Positions 14,476 to 37,334 of a DNA stretch of 64,000 nt are shown piece by piece. The position numbers and the translations under genes are program-made. Position 1 is the stretch's first letter; every line of letters starts with the position of its first letter. The notes beneath the pieces were generated by a model. It did not search any database. It saw nothing but the letters and a program-made list of their open reading frames with translations, and was not told where the DNA came from. Source of the DNA: Muraenolepis orangiensis (Eukaryota > Chordata > Actinopteri > Gadiformes > Muraenolepididae); contig CM051018.1 of assembly GCA_027704905.1 (NCBI GenBank), positions 19,283,866 through 19,347,865 on the forward strand. The letters are read 5' to 3'.

Positions 14476-15925
14476 CCCTGTAAACATATAAAGACCGGTA
14501 AAACCAGAAGCTCACTACCTGCATCACCAGACGGGGATTTTATTCCAGCCGTTGTAAAAACAATAACAGAAGCCAGCCAACACACTTGCAGCCGAGTTCA
14601 TGGCCTGCATCACCGTTTCTGCTCCAGTAAACTTTACTCAATACCTCGTTCATGGGATGGAATTACAGTGAGATGAGCACCCAGATGTTTTACAATGGAA
14701 GGCCATTTTTAGTTCTCGCAAATTGCCCTCAAGTCACCACGGGCGCTTTGACGGAGCGGCTGGCCTGCATTAGACAGACACATCATGCTCTAATAATCGG
14801 GACAATGGATGAGCTCCGACCAATACAAACCAGAGTTGTTAAGCCGCGCATTGGCCACAGTTGTTGTCATGCCAACCGCGATGGACAAGAGTCTATCCTT
14901 AATAACACGAAACGGTGTTCATCCCGTACATGTTTTATATGTGTACATTAGTGGCTGTTTAACCGACTATAGACCGAATCCCAATCTGCAGCTCCTAAGC
15001 TGGACTCAGGCCTGTTCAGTAGTTGTCACGTTACAATCTCAATAAAGTAAACCCTGTTAATTCAGCCAGGGGTGACCGGAACAAAGGCCCATTGTGACAA
15101 CAGTACACAGCCGTGCCTCCCCGGCGCAGCTCGCATCCAATCAAGGAAACGGTCATGTTAGCATCGCCTTCAGTGACGTCCGCTCACGGGACGTCGCACA
15201 CACACGCGCACACACACACACACGGGGCTAAGCGGGAGAGTAAACTCCCCTAGCTAGTGGTTCCTACTTAACGTTGCATATCAGGTAATTAGTGAACAAA
15301 GTCAGCCATACGAGGCGCTCTTCACATGGTCAAACACTGAGAATGGTTGACCTTTACTAACAGCCATACGGACAGATTCGGTGGACAATTAGATGCACTC
15401 GTACTGTCAAGGAAATGTAATGGAAGTGGCCAAAAAAATATCAAAGGCCCTGAAATCCACATCATTCGAGTGAAAGACAGTGAAGTAAAATTAGTATACA
15501 GCCAGCCATCTAAAACATAGACAAAGAGGAAGGAAGCGCACACATTTGTGGCCAAAAAAAAAAAATGGAGGTGGGCAATTTGCTACCACCTACATCTCTA
15601 GTACACTCTGACTCTCGGTTTAACACAACCACTGGGGCTCTTGAACACTCTCAGGGAAGCCCCTTCTTCCGGCTGATATTTTGGGGCCGAACGGATGGAT
15701 GTGTGTTAATGACAAAAACAACATGCAGCTGCAGTCTTTAAAGCCAAACACTGTAAAGAAAGAAACCTTAAAAGCAGAGAGGTCTAAACTCAAATTAGAA
15801 GGCATGCAAGAAAAGAGCTTTGGTTGAATATACTGTAGGCCAGGATGGATATCCATGGGATACATTCTGGATCAGAGGCCCCAAAAGACGAGGGAAATGC
15901 AAGCTAACCGTTCTCCTACAGGCAG

Positions 15926-15988
15926 CACGCACGCACACACACACACACACACACACGCGAGCGAGCGAGCGAGAGAGAGAGAGAGAAA
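15926..15988. repeat. Compound (CA)n-(GCGA)n-(GA)n microsatellite
   Basis: CA units pass into GCGAGCGAGCGA and then GAGAGA. Confidence 0.9.
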
Positions 15989-18498
15989 CAGTTGAGAACA
16001 GTGAAAGAAAGCAACGTACACCACTAACCTAGCACAAGAACTAAAATAGTCAAAGAGGAAATGTTACAGTTGCATCACGTGGGAAATGCATAGGGCCTGA
16101 AGAGGTCAGTGGGTTAGAGACGTGGTGCTGATAATAACTTTTCTTTGTGGTCCAATTATAATGAATCCCAAGGTAACTACTCTGGGTGGTTTTAGCCACC
16201 CCAAGCGGGATCTTCCCAACGGAGGTCCAACTAATGAGTGCTGAACTCCCTTAATGACGTTAAAGTAACAGTCGAAATACGTGCAGAGTGCAAGAGAATT
16301 CGGGGAACAGAGGCTTGTATTTACTGTAGGTTAGAGTACACATGGCACTGATAAGGCTGGGTAAAGGGCACAATTTCTCTTTTGACTGTCGCCTAAAAAA
16401 AAGTGCAACTCTTGATTTGTCATTTTCTGCAATGTCATGTTCTGCAAATTGAATACATTCCTTCTTACGATAATATACCATGTAATCAGAGAAACTAATT
16501 GGAACGGTGCTGAAAGTGCTCTTCCAAGTAGTTTGTTTTACCAATAGTCACAGGTATCTCTATCTGGCGTTTGAGTCAGGCAGATTATGATGATCGACTA
16601 CTACAAATGAATGCTCAATTGTAATGTCTTAATCTCAATGATGTGGCAAGCAAGACGCCAACGGTTGGAGCAGAGATATGCTAAGGGCTGCCAACTGTGT
16701 GTACGGATACCGGGGCTGATGTGATCAAGTACAGGCTAGTATGTGTTGTTTGTTAATGATTGGGGAACTAGTAAACTCAAGCAAGTTAATTAGCTATAAC
16801 TAGCTTAACTATTCTGGACATCAACTCTTATATTACATTATGTCATCTACATAATCAACTCACACATACCTATAAAAAAATATGTAGAAAACTGAAATTA
16901 AAAAAAATTGTGAGTGTAGTCATGCAAAAATAAATGGTGTTTCCCACAAATCAAATTGAACAATCTAAACTTAAGATGACCAACCTACATTGTAAGATGT
17001 TAAAATGAAAGATGACCGTCTCAGGACAAAATCTTGGCTGCCCGTGAAAAGGGTTTTATGTCAGCAAAATTGGGGTTCTGATGAGTCCTTATTTATAGTA
17101 ATGGAAGCCAGTAAAAGTAAGCATGACCTGGTCTATTCTTGGAGGCAAAAACACTTCCCCCCCCCTCTCTGCAGGCTTGAGCTCACAGAAGCATGAACAG
17201 AGTTGGATACATGCTAAGGACACCAACAACAGCAGATGGTTTAGACCATACGTTGTGGCAATGAATTGCATGCAATAAAAAAAAAAGAGACAGGTTAATC
17301 ACTGCTGATTCTTCTATATAATCCCCTTTGTTTTCTGGAGATCACGACCGCCCAAACATAGCACCATGTGTCCATATCAAATGGAACAACGTCCTATACA
17401 TTCAATTATTATTAAACAATTGGGCATGTTTCTGTTACTGGTCCCAAAAAACTAACACTTTCAGTCAAATGATAATAGTTTTGGATTATTGTAACTCATG
17501 GTATGGGGCATGGTTCCCTTAAAAAATAAAGAGGCAGAAGTAGCCCAGACAAACCAAACCACACGAGTCAGTGTTCTTAATAATATACACCATAACAAGA
17601 TGCAAACATAACATAACATTGCCGTCAACATAATTCAGGATGGATGGTTGTATGGACACTGGGGGAGGTTTGAGGCTGAGTTTCTGTATCTGGGACAACC
17701 TTGTGATAATCCATTACATCATGTCCATAGCTAGCTATAGCCTCGGTGCAGCTTCAGTGACGCTGATACCCAGTGGAAAAGAAACTATTACTATTTAAGA
17801 GTAAAGTGGTACATCTATATCCACGGAAGCAATAGTGCGTAGTGGACTCTGTGTGGTTTTACACATTTTAAAGTCGGGACAAGTCTGTGTGTGTGTGCTT
17901 TATTTTTCCCCATTGAAATCACATCCACTCTCTCTTTATCACGCGGCTCTGGGCAGATGCATGGCTTGGGTCGGTTCAAGTTTACAAGCGGACAACAAAC
18001 AACTCGTTTATTTTTGACATAAAGCTCACACACACACACTCGACATGTCGTGGAAACACGACATACTATATGGTGGATCACACTGCACATAGCTTCGTGG
18101 TGGAGAGTTCAACTTGTACGTGTGTTCCCGAGTTCATTAGTAGAGAGAGAACCTCAACACACACACACAATGTTGAATGCCATTACTAACGTGTAATGAC
18201 GTAGCCCATTGTGCAACTACTACTCCCACAGACACAAACAGATATGTTGTTACCTTGTTGTCGAAAGTTTTTTTTCAATTGTGCCAACCAATCTCCATTC
18301 GATCGACGAACAAGGGGAGAGTTTCCTAAGCCGACGTTAACTTATCCAACCGAACCCACGATCACTAGTGTCAAGCTAGCTCAACGTAAGTCCTTCGTTT
18401 TGGTCGGTGTGTGTGTGTGTCACCCCGGCTCCCCGTCTAAAGCTCATATATGTCATATGTGTGTCTACGCATGAATAGGAATTTAAAAAAAGACTCAC

Positions 18499-19035
18499 GT
18501 TTTAACAACAACTAGAGACGAGACGACGTGTGGTGTGTAGCTAGCTGGCCACATGCTGTCGCCTGATCTCTGCCATGCTGGCTGATCCACCGAAGTCACT
18601 TCGCCACATTCAAACACGACTTTTCGCTTATTCGCAAAACACGCACAACAACATTTCACAGTCCCCAGTATTCGATCAACGGCGACGAGGAAAATATATT
18701 ATACTCACAATGACGCACACTTTGTCGTAAAGCCGTAGGCACAAACAAAACCCCACCAAAGTGAGTGCGGGTTATTTAGATATGTGTGTGTGTGTCTCTC
18801 GCTCACAATGTCAGAGATCAGATCAGCAGCTGCTTCCTCCGTACACGCAGCGCAGCGCGCAGATCACGGCGCGCGCGCACAGCAACGCTACCAAACCCCT
18901 CGCCGTCGCCATGGCAACAAACCCACTTCAGCCAATGGGAACCCCTCCCCATTCTATATCCCCTGGCAACTGCCGCAACGGAGAGGCTCGGCGTCGGCGA
19001 GCGCGCGCCATCCTACTTCGCAGCGTGCTGTGTGT
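18499..19035 (-). promoter_or_regulatory. foxn2: Probable foxn2 promoter and non-coding first exon
   Basis: CpG-rich compared with its surroundings, peaking at 18840-19030 (GCGCGCGCG, GTCGGCGAGCGCGCG). It contains an RFX X-box, GTCGCCATGGCAAC, at 18905-18918, and a CCAAT motif near 18933. On the minus strand, strong donor words follow at 18498 (AAC then GTGAGT) and near 18709 (ATT then GTGAGT), either of which could end a 5' UTR exon. No transcript evidence is available. The link to foxn2 rests on position and strand. Confidence 0.5.
18905..18918. promoter_or_regulatory. RFX X-box motif
   Basis: GTCGCC-AT-GGCAAC fits the X-box pattern GTNRCC-N(0-3)-RGYAAC bound by RFX factors. It lies in the CpG-rich segment 5' of foxn2; a diverged half-site (CTGGCAAC) lies about 45 bases on. 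Confidence 0.6.
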
Positions 19036-19489
19036 GTGTGTGTGTGTGTGTGTGTTTGTGTGTGTATGCAATGCATCGCTTTCACCTTTTTTTTTACCAG
19101 ATGCCAGCGGCTTCCACCGTACTAGTACAGTAATAGTTATTTTAAAAATGTTTTTATCAAAACATATATAGTTTGGCGTCAACCAATGTTGTTGTAGATA
19201 GGTAGGGGGCGTTTGATATATATATATATTTTTTTTAAACAGTAAGTACTAAATAAAATACGTTTATTCCCACAAATAGCACCAGGCGTGCATACAGGAC
19301 TGACTGGCAGTGCAACCACACCCATATTGATGACGTGGACGGACCCTCCTCTGGGCCCCTTTAAAAGTAAACCGCGATTCTACTGAATTAATCGTTGCTC
19401 TGTCATTTAAAAGTCATGCGTTATTGGCAACAAATAATACTAATCATATGGAAACCACCATGAATGTATCCGAACGAGATACAGTAACT

Positions 19490-19539
<50 letters not shown>

Positions 19540-21445
19540 ACTGGTTATTTTAAATTAAGGTCTAAAAAGAAGTTGCATGATCAGGCTGTAACTACTAGAC
19601 ATAGGATGTTTAAGCAGCTGCGGTAGCATGTGAGAATTTGCTCTCCTGCTTGGGTGTTCTCTGAGTGTTCAGCTTCTGACTGCAAGGTGACTTCACACCA
19701 AACTGTAACATTCACGGAAGGGTGATATCTATATAATCATCTCTGCCACGCCACTTACAGGACAAACTGCCGTAACTGTATTTGGATCGTTGTCTCAAGT
19801 CTCAACCCTTCCCAAATATAAAAATGTGTGGCTGCATTATTAATGTTTGCACAACATAATAGTATTAATGTAGTCTTTCTGGAATTATTTATTCACATCA
19901 TTTATGTGAAACGTGGTTAGTAGTCCCCTTTTGCCGTTTACATCAGTAAACCAGGTTTATTCTGCAGCTAAAAGCACTTGTCTATAGTGTGCGCCTGTAG
20001 AGTTAAATAATTAAAAGTAATTATGTAGAGACATTTCACTTTCGATGATGCATTGAATGCGGCCTTGCCTCCTCAAATCTGTAGAACAGGGCTCATAGGT
20101 TATTGTTGTGAACACGTAAATGGCTTCCTACGCATGCCAATCAATCTCTGGTCCATCCTATCTACTTATTCACAACTGTCTTCACCCCTTTTCCCCACCA
20201 TTTCCATGCACACACAGAGCTATTCTTAGGCGGAGTGGACTGTGCCCCATTTTCCTTCCAGAATCACTCCTAGGGATGATGAAGTTGCAAAGCCAGCAAA
20301 TGAACGAGGCGAGCTAGAAACAGCAATCACCAAGGTAACAGAGCCGAGTGAGGATGCCTCGGAAAAGACAGACCCATTAGTCTCTGTGTCTGCAATGGTT
20401 CTAATCTGATTTCAAAACCGTTAGGCCAGAACAACCTGCCCCACTGCCCACCATCCCCAGTGTTTATTATCTAAGACCATGGCTACGGTCACATAACACA
20501 CCGGCTTGCTAATAAACGACAAAATTCAAAAAGTGCTTTTAACTCTGTAGCATGAAACCACAACAACAACAACTACAACAACAACACAGAAGAAGAAGGT
20601 GAGAATGACATGTTGATAGCATGTTGATAGGAAAAACTGGTTAACACATGCACTGGAGGATTAATTAATAACGCTTTTCCCGGGTGGAAACATTTAAAAA
20701 CCAGTGTCGAAGAGACACGGCAGTGCGTAAAGCGGGTTTGATGGTGAATAATTAAATTACAGACTAAAGGGCAAGTTTGTTCAGAGCAGTTAAAGTGGCA
20801 GCGGATGAAGCAGATGAACAATGGGGAGGCGAGATAGTGATGGAGGGCGGCGAGCGAGCATGAATGAGGTGGCGGTGGCGGTGTGTTCTGAGTAGGCAGC
20901 CCGCGGTGGCACAGTGGTCAGGAGGCCTGCTGCTTTAATGGTCCATAAATCTGTGTGGCCTGGCTGGTCCGATGCCGCCCCAGTGAGACCCTCTCATGCA
21001 GAAAATGAATCAGGCCATTTTTTACCAAGAGCGAGTGTCGGAGCTGTGCTGTGCTGTGCTGCCGGCGAGCCGATAAGAGCTGCAGCTCGAGCGTGGCACT
21101 CCATTTCAGCCGGACTCCAGCTCATAAAACTCTCTATTAGTGACAACTCCTGTTTGTTTGATGCTCCATGCTTTGCTTCCCTTTCTTTCTCCTCTTCGCT
21201 TTGCCTTGATTTTTTCCCTCCTCCTCCTCCTCCTCCTCCTCCTCCTCCTCGTCACCCTGTTCTGTCATGGCACCTTACTATACTGTGTGGAACAGGCCAC
21301 TGACATGAAGCCTTCCGGCTGATGGAGCAGTTGAAATTAAACAAGGGGACAGTTAAGCTGTCGTGTCGTGCTTGAGAAGGACGTCTTGGCGTGGTACAGT
21401 GGCTGCCTGCCCTCTAAATCTGGCTAATGGTGTTTTGTGCACAAG

Positions 21446-21456
21446 CACACACACGG

Positions 21457-21525
<69 letters not shown>
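21446..21525. repeat. (AC)n microsatellite
   Basis: About 38 AC units after an ACGCAC lead-in. Confidence 0.97.
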
Positions 21526-21530
<5 letters not shown>

Positions 21531-23056
21531 CTTTGATTGAATCCTTAAATGAAAATAAACATTTCCCTTCACTTCCGGTTTTGTGCTGCGTTTCTTTGTT
21601 CTCATATGTAAACAGTACACACATTATTTCTTTTCATTCAAAAAACATCCATTAAACATATGGTAAATACGTGTTCCCAGGATTTACTGATCCTGGACCC
21701 TTTAACAGCTGTACTAGGAGTGAGTCATTTGCTGAACCCCTCTCCCCAATGCCCCCCCCCCCCCCCAAGTCCGCTGTTGGAAACATTTCTAAATAGATAA
21801 AAAGGTTTTTTTCAAACAGATAAGGTTAATTTAAAAATGCATACATGTCTGCCTCTCCCTCTTAAACGCACCCCTCTCCCTGACACTTCCATAGATAAGT
21901 AAAGCCAGTTTGAGCTGGTTACTAGTAAACCAAGTAGTATTTGCTTCCTTTCAAGGACGGTAGGATAATGCACGTCTTTGAAGAGATCAGAACCCAAACA
22001 GCAAAAACATGTTGGGGCAAAAGGAAAGTTGACGCTAAATGCACACTGGTTGTACTGACAAAAACAAAATGCTGTTCCTTTGTATCACGAACAACATTTC
22101 ATTGCAACATTGCTATGGAAACCCTTTTTTTTTCTGGATGGCCTTTCTAACTGTAAACCAGGTGTGGTTAACTTGATTTAAATGCAGGCAGCACCGTTTT
22201 CTGTTTTTCAGGTTTGTTTTCCCTGGAGGTGCTCCTGTGTCTGGCCGCCAGTTCATATTCAATAGCAGAGTGTTTGCCTACAGGAGCTCTTTGTTTGAAA
22301 GTCCTTTTTGCTAACCAGGCTTCGTGAATTGTGTCAGCAGTCTCTCGGTGTCTCTTATCTCTAGCCTGATAAGTGGCTCGGCTTAATGCAGAGGCAATAA
22401 AATTCTTGATGTGTCTGAAGAGGAATGATTGTCGTGGCAGCCAAACAAATATACTGTAATTCTGTATTGATTCAGCCTATTTGTTGAGTTCAGATAGGTA
22501 TATTCAATGGTTATTTCCAACAAATATTGAAACTTAAGTATCTTCAGGTAAAACGGCTATAATGAAAAACAATTCAGACAGAACTGGTTTTGTTGATATT
22601 TCGACATTTTACGGGGGGGCATGAAAGCAAGGGACACAAGTGCTATACTTGAAATTGCCTCAGTGTATATGCAGATAATTAATTGTCAATTTGTTCCTTA
22701 TTGTAATATATTTCTTAAAGGACCGAACACAAATTGAAGGTTACTCTTTTTCTACTCTTTAAAATGCGAGCAGCAGTTTTTAGGCATTATGTCTGCTCAG
22801 TCTCTATTGACCAATGCGATTAGCATTTCTCTGTTGTTTTAAGCACAATAAAGCTCCATGGGTCCCGTATAAAGCCCGGCAAATGGCCCTGCTATATACA
22901 ACACAAGGCACGCGGGGCCAATTGAATTAGGCCATTGATCTTGGGGTGTGCTATTGCCAAGCTAAATTTTGTTATTCACTCCTAATGACTGCTCCTTGCA
23001 GGCAAATGAACAGTTTTAGAAGTCAGTTAACGAAGAGGCGGAGTAGGATAGCAGAC

Positions 23057-23088
<32 letters not shown>

Positions 23089-23442
23089 GATATTCTCTAA
23101 CTTAACTATGCCCGGCATGTTTTAAAACGTCTGCTTAATTACGTGCGGTCGTGACCTGTCTCCGTATTAAGGTTTGACCGACGACCTCACTGTAAACAAC
23201 AACTTCAACACCCTGCTGAATATTTCTTTCTACACACCCCTCATCTTTTCATCACATCTTAATTAGCCTGCTTTGCCCTCGTCACAGAGTGCACTTTATC
23301 TTCCCGGACAATAGTAGCCTTGTGGATGTTCTCTGGCACCGTCAGCTCCATGCTTTATTATGCCATGTGTGAGACTTAGCTGTGGTTCTACAGGGTGTTC
23401 CTTTGGTGTGTGTCTATGCTTGTGTGGATGCCCCCACCTGTG

Positions 23443-23600
<158 letters not shown>

Positions 23601-23639
23601 AATCCTCATGACACCTCATGCTAACAACAATTTGAAAAA

Positions 23640-24130
23640 TCTTGATTATTTAAAAAAAAGCTAAGCTAAGCTAAACAATACATTTATATATAAAATGTGT
23701 ATAAATAAATTCATACATAATATATATATATGTATATATACATATACATATTGCGGTGGCCCTATATACATTAGTGCACAGAAAAGTATATCCATATAAA
23801 TGTGCAGTATGATGTACCATGTAACTAGGTATGTAGTATTGATGGAATACAGTATTGTAATGACACAGACAGTCCAGTAACAGTCCAGCAGTACAGAATT
23901 GTGGTTACACAGAACAGTCACTGTCAGTATTGACAGTGTTCAATACAGTATTTCGGTTACACAGAACAGTCAGTGTCAGTATTTGACCGTGTTCAGTTTG
24001 GGTATGGCACTGGGGTAGAAACTGTTCTTAAGTCTATTAGCCTATGATTTGATGGACCTAAAGCATATACCAGAGGGCAGCAGGTCCAACAGGTGATGTC
24101 CCGGGGTGTATTATCACATGAGTGCAGTGT
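23640..24130. repeat. Diverged dispersed repeat with internal 52-bp duplication
   Basis: A 52-bp unit beginning GGTTACACAGAACAGTCA occurs at 23903 and 23955. It is followed by GTAGAAACTGTTCTTAAG and AGAGGGCAGCAGG, words typical of a dispersed fish repeat. A weakly related block lies at 48960-49170. The class is not determined. Confidence 0.5.
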
Positions 24131-25341
24131 ACATTTCTTGTACACATTGTATCTATAAAAACAAAAATCACCTCAAATAGAAAGAGACAATCTTACATTA
24201 CAATCGAACATGTTAATGTTAACAATAACATACCAAACATTGCATGATGTAAGTTGGCTTCAACCAGTGATGGATATTTCTTTAGGAGGTTGGTATGAGA
24301 TAGGGCTTTTTGGTGTACTGCTGATGGCACAGATATCCCACTGTCATCTCTGCTGCACGGGGCCCATAATGGAGTTAGAGCGACCTGAAGCCTGAGGGAG
24401 GTGGGGGGGGGTTGTATATACACCAATGCCGTGTTCATGGGGCTCTTGGCTGTGTGGTGGTAAGTGGGCACAGGGCTGTGAGTGTGGAGAAAGCCATAGC
24501 GCTGCCTCCCTGTGCCTGGCTGAGCACAGGGTAATGAAGCATGGCAGAGGAGAGGAAGAAAGGAGTGGATCTTCAGGGTCGGCTCCATGGTCCCTGTGTT
24601 CCCATGCAACCAGGGTGTCTGGGTGGGGAGGTGAGACTGGGCTAATGACGCTAATGGTGCTTCCTTCTCATGCTATCGCCACGTTTCCTGTTGTTAATTG
24701 TTGTTGTTAGTAGTCCTTTGCTTAAGCGCAATCTTGCTCTTGGCGCTGGTCTTTAAGCAAGGCCGTCAAACATCCTGTCACATTTAGCTCTGCTAATGAT
24801 CTGACTTGAGATTATACCACTCTGACTCTGAAAATGTCATCATATAGATTCTGACGGATTGTGAACCATTACCTCTGACAAATCCACACGAAACGACAGG
24901 CCTAACACTGTCAACTTTGAATTAGAGACAGACAACTCTGTTATCTCTTGAGCCTCTGATTCACTACCTGTAGGCAACAAGTGTGAGACCGGTTCCTAGA
25001 TGAGGCTGGCCTGGGTTTCAGCACTCTCCACTCCTGTGCCCCGCAAGGCTGGAAAGGATAAGGTGTGATTTACTTGTTCCAGGTTTCACTGTATTGGCGC
25101 AGGGACGTTGGAGCCCATCCACCATCTGTGCCCAACCTGCAGATGCAGTTTTGGTCCCCAGAACAGGAACTGAGGGGGAGGAGGAGGGGTCTAGGAGAGA
25201 GGATAGAAGAGAAGGAGTAAAGAGGAAAGAGGAGGGGGGGGGGGGTGGCTTTGTGTTGCCATAAAGCTGTTTTCCCTTTCTCCTAGCAACCGCCTTCCAT
25301 TTCCTTAGTTTTGGACAGCATGGTACTCCTGGACGCTTGCT

Positions 25342-25343
<2 letters not shown>

Positions 25344-25440
<97 letters not shown>

Positions 25441-25444
25441 TCTC
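25344..25444. repeat. (TC)n microsatellite
   Basis: About 45 TC units, then CT-rich sequence to about 25530. Confidence 0.97.
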
Positions 25445-27231
25445 AGTCACACACGCACATACACTCTCCCCCTCTTTCTCTTACTCCTGCTCCCTCTCAA
25501 TCTGACTCTCTCCCCCTCTCTCTCTTTCACTGTCCTATTTATGGTAATAAGCCATCTGCCCTCTCGGTAACAGCCGCACAAATATGGGAGGGGCTAGAGG
25601 GTGCGTGTGCAGGGGTTGGGGGTCTGACAGACAGGACACTGAGACAAAGACACTTATGATGTTATCTCTGCCGCTGTCCCAGTGGATGCCTTCAGACATA
25701 TGCAGATCTAGAGAGCAAAGGTGGCTTGGAAATGAGCCACATATTGAGGCTCATAATATCTTCATGAGACTAACTTACAATGTGTTATAAACAATAGAGG
25801 TTTTTTTCAAAGTTTTGTATTCCCTTAATGTGTGGTGCAGTCATTGTGACACAATGAAAACACTACGACATCTAGCGAGAGAACAGGAAGAGGAAGTGAA
25901 TGCAGTTAATGGCGACATGGAAGACTGGTGGGCACACCAGCCCATCCAAAGCCACTCGTTTCTCAAAAGACCTCTGTTGCCACTGGATACTCGAATAGTT
26001 ACCAAGCCAACACATGTTTTACACTATCATATCACAGAGATGTGTTATAACAGTGCAGGTCTGATTTGCTAGTTTTTCCCTCGCTAATGTGATTCAGTTT
26101 CATTGGTTTCGACATTTGTAATAGTAGTAAACCTAGAAAAAGTATTTTGGATGATTATGTAAATCAGGCACTGAGCTGAAGAATGTATTAACTGAACATA
26201 AACAGAAGCATATTGAGTAGATTTAAACATGAAATTGACCCCATCCCCATCCATAATCCCCTGTAGTAAACTCCTTCTTAAAACAATGGTGTGTCCTTAG
26301 ATCACTCTATACATGCCTTTTGACTCCTCCCCTTGTAAGGTCAACGGCCACTAACCCTAGCTGTCAAACCCACAGATGGGTTAATGGCCACACAGCCACA
26401 AAGCACAGATGGCCCTACTAATATACATGAGGTAATACATTATCATAAGGCCGGCAGATACAATTTAATAAAATGCGCCAGGGCCAGAAATCCAAGTCAT
26501 GTTAAGAGCATTGACACTTATGAAAAGTGTTGACACTGCCACCTAAAGGCATTGTTGAGGCATTTTAGATTTTTGGGCCTGGTCACTTTTCCATTGATAA
26601 AAAAAACTAAAAGGATGCAAATTAAGTATTATAATTTCTTCATCTGAGGGTATATTTCCCCGGTCCTTTGCACAGAAGGTTTTTGTTATGGTAGCAGCCC
26701 ATGGTTTGGCTCTGGAACTATGCATGACAGCCTCACGTGAGAGTTCAAGACACGCAACTTAATGAATGACTTAAAATATTTGAAAGTTCCTCAAAGATAA
26801 ACATACTATTGACATGACGCTTCTTCCTTTTTTGGAGACAAAGCACCATTTACTGACCATCTCGTCTAGACAGTGTATGTATAATAGCTGGCAGGAGAGA
26901 CACCTAGTGGGTATATAGACTATGGTGCAGTTAAAGGTTTTTTGAATAGACTAGTATTTATCTCCTGGCACATAAAGACCAATATGACACCTCCCATTGT
27001 TTATTAAATTGTTCAGAATCAACATTAGGCTAGGTTTGTATTCATCTGTCTAAATGGTCAGCATATTCTCCGGTAAGTACTTACTTGTGAGCCAGAACAC
27101 ACATTTAACATTCATCCATACATTCAGAAGATAATATTATTGATAGACTAACATGTATGGTTGCACTTTTGCCAATTACATATGAAGAAAAAGTATTATT
27201 AAAAATGAAAGAAAAAATACAAATAATTGTT

Positions 27232-27561
27232 GGTCTCTGCTTGTCTTGTTATGGCGCCTCCTGCAGGTCAGACCAGGATGTAGTCTATGGTCTCTACTGG
27301 TCTTGTTATGGCTCATTCTGCAGGCCGGACCAGACTGTCGTCTATGGTCTATGCTGGACTTGGTATGGCTCCTCCTGCAGGCCAGACCAGGCTGTAGTCT
27401 ATAGTCTCTGCTCGTCTTGTTATGGCTCCTCCTGCAGGCCAGACCGGGCTAGACCAGGCTGTGGTCTATGGTCTCTGCTCGTCTTGTTATGGCTCCTCCT
27501 GCAGGCCAGACCGGGCTGTGGTCTATGGTCTCTGCTGCTCTTGTTATGGCTCCTCCTGCAA
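27232..27561 (+). repeat. 57-bp minisatellite upstream of fbxo11
   Basis: Units begin with GGTCTCTGCT or a variant at 27232, 27289, 27346, 27403, 27470 and 27527. The period is 57 bases, with one 10-base insertion (AGACCGGGCT) in the fourth unit. Each unit contains TTGTTATGGCTCCTCCTGCA and GGCCAGACC. Because 57 is divisible by three, a frame stays open through much of it (27157-27564), but the composition is repeat-like and I do not call it a gene. The array ends about 190 bases before the fbxo11 start codon. Confidence 0.95.
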
Positions 27562-27753
27562 TAGCATAACAGCAGCAGCGGAACAGGCGCAGGGCTTTGA
27601 ACCGAACCACCTATTTAGTTTTCCACTTTTTGTAGACGGAAAAGGTGGCGGACTGCGCAATGTCTAAGAAAAATGCATAGTCGCTAGTGTGCCCGGCTTC
27701 GTCTTCGCTGCTGTGAAGGGTTAGACGTTTCTTCCAGATTAATAACCCCCCAA
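27562..27753 (+). promoter_or_regulatory. fbxo11: fbxo11 proximal promoter / 5' UTR
   Basis: A CpG-bearing stretch between the minisatellite and the start codon, including AAAAGGTGGCGGACTGCGC. A short upstream ORF of six codons starts at 27660 and stops at 27680. No TATA box is evident. The transcription start is not determined. Confidence 0.5.

Positions 27754-37334
<9,581 letters not shown>

Noticed and set aside
27157..27564. 135-codon frame over the 57-bp minisatellite
   Set aside because: It stays open because the unit is divisible by three and lacks stops; Cys/Tyr/Ser periodicity without signal peptide or known family.
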